A DNA stretch of 64,000 nt from Albirhodobacter sp048262715 (GTDB taxonomy: Bacteria > Pseudomonadota > Alphaproteobacteria > Rhodobacterales > Rhodobacteraceae), in the NCBI GenBank assembly GCA_048262715.1, contig JBLXEV010000010.1, forward strand, positions 1 to 64,000, written 5' to 3'. The notes under the pieces were generated by a model, which saw only the letters and a list, made by a program, of their open reading frames with translations, was not told the origin of the DNA and made no database searches. The position numbers and the translations under genes are program-made. Positions 61,260-64,000 of the stretch are shown here, one piece after another. Position 1 is the stretch's first letter. Each line of letters opens with the position of its first letter.

Positions 61260-62044
61260 GACGATTGATTCACCTGTCCGATCTTCATTACGGACGCGTG
61301 AACCCAGATCTTGAAGCCCCGCTCCTGCAGCGCTTGCACGAGCTTACGCCCGATCTCGTGGTGATTTCGGGCGATTTGACCCAGCGTGCCTTATCCGATC
61401 AGTTCAAGGCGGCGCGGGCGTTTATGGATCGCATCCCCGCGCCTGTGCTGACGATTCCAGGCAATCACGACACCCCGCTCTACAATGTGTTTGAGCGGTT
61501 ACTCCGCCCGTTCTCACGCTACAAACGTCATATCTCCCGGGATCTTGAGCCTGTGTTTTCGGATGCGGAGATGACGGTGGTGGGGGTCAATACGGTCAAC
61601 CCGTTCGCGTGGCAGCGCGGGAAGCTGGGCCGCTCCGCGCGCGCGCGGGCGTCACGGGCGCTGGGGGAGGATACCGGAAAGATGCGGATCGTCGCGCTTC
61701 ATCACCCGCCCGAACAAGACCCAGAGACCGACAAGAAGCTGATGAAAGGTGCACGCAAGGCGCTGGTCGAGCTCTCGAATTGCGGGGCGGATGTGGTGCT
61801 CTCGGGGCATTTGCACCAAGCCGCCACCGCGCCGTTCCGCGCAGCGCCCGATTTGTTGTTTGTGCAGGCGGGCACGGGCCTCTCGACGCGGCTGCGCGGC
61901 ACGCAGGATAATACCTTCAACCAGCTTGATATTGAGGGCGAGGCGTTGAGCGTGGTGACTTGGTCCGTCGAGGCGGGCGGATTTCGCCCCGATCAAACAA
62001 GCCGCTGGCGGCGCGTTGACGGGCATTGGGAGCGCGAAGCGTGA
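61256..62044 (+). CDS. Metallophosphoesterase (calcineurin-like)
   Basis: A 262-residue cytoplasmic phosphoesterase with all five metal-site motifs: SDLHYG (residues 8-13), SGDLTQ near 38, GNHD near 68, LHHPP near 146 and SGHLHQ near 183. The set is close to the Icc/cyclic-nucleotide phosphodiesterase group, but UDP-sugar lipid substrates are also possible given the overlap with a lipid kinase gene. Translation is coupled to that gene. Confidence 0.9.
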   Translation: MRRLIHLSDLHYGRVNPDLEAPLLQRLHELTPDLVVISGDLTQRALSDQFKAARAFMDRIPAPVLTIPGNHDTPLYNVFERLLRPFSRYKRHISRDLEPVFSDAEMTVVGVNTVNPFAWQRGKLGRSARARASRALGEDTGKMRIVALHHPPEQDPETDKKLMKGARKALVELSNCGADVVLSGHLHQAATAPFRAAPDLLFVQAGTGLSTRLRGTQDNTFNQLDIEGEALSVVTWSVEAGGFRPDQTSRWRRVDGHWEREA

Positions 62045-62106
62045 CACGTGTTGCCTGCAAGGGTCGGCTCGCCTAGACGTTAGGGGATCCTTTGAGGCCG
62101 CCCGAT

Positions 62107-63018
62107 ATGCTCACAATCTTTCTCGCAATTGCCCCCGTCTTTGCTTTGATCCTGATGGGCTACGGCTTGCGGCGCGGCGGCATTCCTTCGACCGAGTTTT
62201 GGAACCTCAATGATCGGCTGGTCTATTGGGTGCTGATGCCCGCGTTGTTCTTCGCCAAAATCTCCGCAGCGGATCTGAGCGGCGGCTTGGGGCAATATGC
62301 GATGCTGCTCTATGCGGGGTTCTTTGCCGCGATTGGCTGCGGCTGGCTGCTCGGGCGCGGGGTTGCAGCGCCGCAGGCCAGTTCGCTTTTGCAAGGCAGC
62401 GCGCGGTTCAACACCTTCATCGGCCTTGCGATTGCGGAGGCGGTTTTCGGCACGCAAGGCCTGCAAATTGCCGTTCTGGGCTCCGCCCTATTGGTGCCTG
62501 TGGTGAATGTCACGGTGGTGACGTTGATGACCCGTCAACTGGGCGGCGGTGGCAAATCGATCCTGATCGGGCTTGTAAAAAACCCGCTGATCCTGAGCAT
62601 TTGCGCGGGGGTCTTGTTCAATCTGGCGGGGTTGAACGAGGTGCCCGTGCTTCATGAAATCGCCCGTATTCTGGGCAGTGCCGCGCTGCCAATCATGCTG
62701 CTTTGCGTGGGGGCAAATCTCAAAATACGCGGGCTGAGCGGCTCGGCGCGGATCATCGGGGTGTCGATGATCGGGAAATTCCTGATCAACCCCGCGGCGG
62801 TCCTTCTGGCGGCGATCCTGCTGGGGGCTGACCCGCTGACGGTGCAGGTCGCGCTGATCTTCGCGGCGCTGCCGACGGGGGCCGCGAGCTATACGCTGGC
62901 GCGCGAGATGCGCGGCGATGCGCCGTTGATGGCGGCGATCATCACCGCGCAAACGCTGATTAGTTTTGTGACCTTGCCGCTGACGCTGCTGATCGGGGCG
63001 GCGATCGTGTCGGGCTAA
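62107..63018 (+). CDS. AEC-family (auxin efflux carrier-like) transporter
   Basis: A 303-residue membrane protein with ten hydrophobic segments in two halves. The first reads TIFLAIAPVFALILMGYGLRR and the second half starts near residue 165 (NPLILSICAGVLFNLAG). Bacterial members carry malate, malonate or other acids. ATG 62107 starts at the first segment. It is convergent with purK. Confidence 0.87.
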   Translation: MLTIFLAIAPVFALILMGYGLRRGGIPSTEFWNLNDRLVYWVLMPALFFAKISAADLSGGLGQYAMLLYAGFFAAIGCGWLLGRGVAAPQASSLLQGSARFNTFIGLAIAEAVFGTQGLQIAVLGSALLVPVVNVTVVTLMTRQLGGGGKSILIGLVKNPLILSICAGVLFNLAGLNEVPVLHEIARILGSAALPIMLLCVGANLKIRGLSGSARIIGVSMIGKFLINPAAVLLAAILLGADPLTVQVALIFAALPTGAASYTLAREMRGDAPLMAAIITAQTLISFVTLPLTLLIGAAIVSG

Positions 63019-63048
63019 GGCGCAGGAGCCGCACCCACTTCAAGGAAA

Positions 63049-63066
63049 GGGGGCCAGTTGGCCCCC
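63049..63066. terminator. Hairpin between convergent AEC and purK genes
   Basis: GGGGGCC (63049-63055) pairs with GGCCCCC (63060-63066) around AGTT. The minus strand continues into a short pyrimidine-rich tail, so it may serve purK; the plus strand has no T-run. Confidence 0.5.
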
Positions 63067-63073
63067 CAATATT

Positions 63074-63103
63074 CAGATTACTCTGTCAGATTACTCTGTC
63101 AGA
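63074..63103. repeat. Thirteen-base tandem repeat at the purK 3' end
   Basis: CAGATTACTCTGT occurs twice in direct succession (63074-63086 and 63087-63099), followed by a partial CAGA copy starting at 63100. The purK stop lies at the end of the second copy, so the repeat covers the stop and the bases after it. Confidence 0.8.
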
Positions 63104-64000
63104 TAATTTTGTTCACATGGCCCATCTTGCGGCCCGCTTTCGCTTCCGCCTTGCCATAGAGATGGATCTGCGTGTTCTTCGCGCGCGCAAACTCGGGCAC
63201 GCTGTCGATATCATCGCCAATCAGGTTGAGCATCTCGACATTGGCATAGCGCGCACCGTCGCCCAAAGCCCATCCGGCCACCGCGCGGATATGTTGCTCG
63301 AACTGGTCCACCGCGCAGCCTGCTTGTGTCCAGTGGCCGGAATTATGTACGCGCGGCGCGATCTCGTTCACCAAAAGCCCTTTTGGCGTCACGAAAAGCT
63401 CCACCCCCATCACGCCGACATAATCGAGCGCGTTCAGGATTTTTGCCGCGATCAGAACGGCATCGGTGCGCTGCGCCTCAGAGATCTGCGCGGGCACGGT
63501 GGTGGTGTGCAAAATCCCGTTTTTATGGACATTCTCGCCGGGATCATAGCAGGCCACTTCGCCCGTCACGCCGCGTGCCGCGATCACGGAAATCTCGCGG
63601 GTGAAATCGACAAACCCTTCGAGCACGCAGGTCGCCCCTGCCATCGAGGCGAGCGCAGCCGCCGCTTGATCCGGGGCCATGATCCGTGCTTGGCCCTTAC
63701 CATCATAGCCAAGCCGCGTGGTTTTCAAGATTGCAGGCGTGCCGACGGTGGCGATAGCCGCCTCCAGCGAGGCCGCATCCGTCACCTCGGCCCAAGGGGC
63801 GGTGATCAGGCCCAACTCGTTGAGGAAACGCTTTTCGATGATCCGGTCTTGCGAGACGGCAAGCGCGCGGCGGGCAGGGCGCACAGGCGCGATGCTCTCC
63901 AACAGATCGAGGGCGGAGGTCGGGATATTCTCGAACTCATAGGTGATGACGTCGACGCTTTGCGCGAATGCCGTCAGCGCGGCGCTATCGTCATAGCCCG
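63099..64000 (-). CDS. purK: 5-(carboxyamino)imidazole ribonucleotide synthase, 5' end outside window
   Basis: A partial ATP-grasp enzyme of purine synthesis that carboxylates AIR using ATP and bicarbonate. About 300 codons are present; the frame is open to 64000, so the N-terminus lies beyond the right edge. Visible motifs are DVITYEFENIP near the edge, TTRLGYDGKGQ (ATP loop), VLEGFVDFTREISVIAARG, and ELFVTPKGLLVNEIAPRVHNSGHWTQ. The stop is TGA at 63101-63099. purE would be expected next to it, outside the window. Confidence 0.95.
   Translation of the reverse strand, partial: GYDDSAALTAFAQSVDVITYEFENIPTSALDLLESIAPVRPARRALAVSQDRIIEKRFLNELGLITAPWAEVTDAASLEAAIATVGTPAILKTTRLGYDGKGQARIMAPDQAAAALASMAGATCVLEGFVDFTREISVIAARGVTGEVACYDPGENVHKNGILHTTTVPAQISEAQRTDAVLIAAKILNALDYVGVMGVELFVTPKGLLVNEIAPRVHNSGHWTQAGCAVDQFEQHIRAVAGWALGDGARYANVEMLNLIGDDIDSVPEFARAKNTQIHLYGKAEAKAGRKMGHVNKII

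Noticed and set aside
63074..63103. CRISPR-like repeat
   Set aside because: The 13-base copies are directly adjacent with no spacers and number only two plus a fragment.

Overview
The window is a piece of an alphaproteobacterial chromosome, most likely from the Rhodobacteraceae. The evidence is high GC with many GTG starts, an F1-only atpHAGDC cluster with no F0 genes beside it, a CIRCE-controlled groESL operon, and several small families typical of that group (DUF2125, Hint_2, TIGR01459 HAD, a lone H-type lectin beside atp, a methyltransferase beside gloB). No species can be named from the sequence alone.

Left edge (1-4770): a lower-GC block holding a LuxR-type regulator, a short-chain dehydrogenase, a gulono/arabinono-lactone oxidase-type flavoenzyme and an orphan EutH-like transporter. 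It ends at a 21-22 base copy of the 3' end of a tRNA-Ser gene, followed by a good intrinsic terminator. This looks like the right attachment site of a genomic island whose intact tRNA would lie left of the window. About 560 gene-free bases separate it from the backbone.

Amino-acid block (5334-19434): a TetR regulator diverges from a polar amino-acid ABC transporter operon (ATPase, binding protein, two permeases). This continues into an M20 amidohydrolase, a homocysteine S-methyltransferase, a KDGal kinase (dgoK) and a PAT-like acetyltransferase. Two Lrp/AsnC regulators follow, each divergent from its probable target: putA (proline to glutamate) and arginase. Together these suggest uptake and breakdown of amino acids or amino-acid conjugates.

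Middle (19589-39214): an LpxR-type lipid A deacylase, a secreted alpha/beta hydrolase-like protein that lacks its serine nucleophile, a Hint-domain protein, rpsD with a clear promoter and long leader, hisC-tyrA-extensin in overlapping order, DUF2125, ChaC, a MotA/MotB-like pair with a long coiled coil, an M23 peptidase overlapping clpA, a ClC antiporter, a PNPOx-like protein, a VOC protein, gloB and a methyltransferase.

Right (39215-64000): atpHAGDC, a small DUF-like gene, an H-type lectin, a GAF-EAL phosphodiesterase, groEL and groES with CIRCE and promoter, a TraB/GumN protein, Mn-dependent pyrophosphatase, a HAD protein, MaoC, ribF-ycgN-ltaE, an alpha/beta hydrolase with a 2-hydroxychromene-2-carboxylate isomerase, prs, an EamA exporter, a 2OG-Fe(II) oxygenase, a diacylglycerol kinase-like protein with a metallophosphoesterase, an AEC transporter, and purK running off the right end. 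Two copies of a structured 3' element (52628 and 55821) share a motif and fold but differ in stem sequence.

Most of the window is housekeeping. The parts worth a second look are the island cargo and its att site, the ABC-M20-methyltransferase operon, the MotAB-like pair and the paired structured 3' elements.
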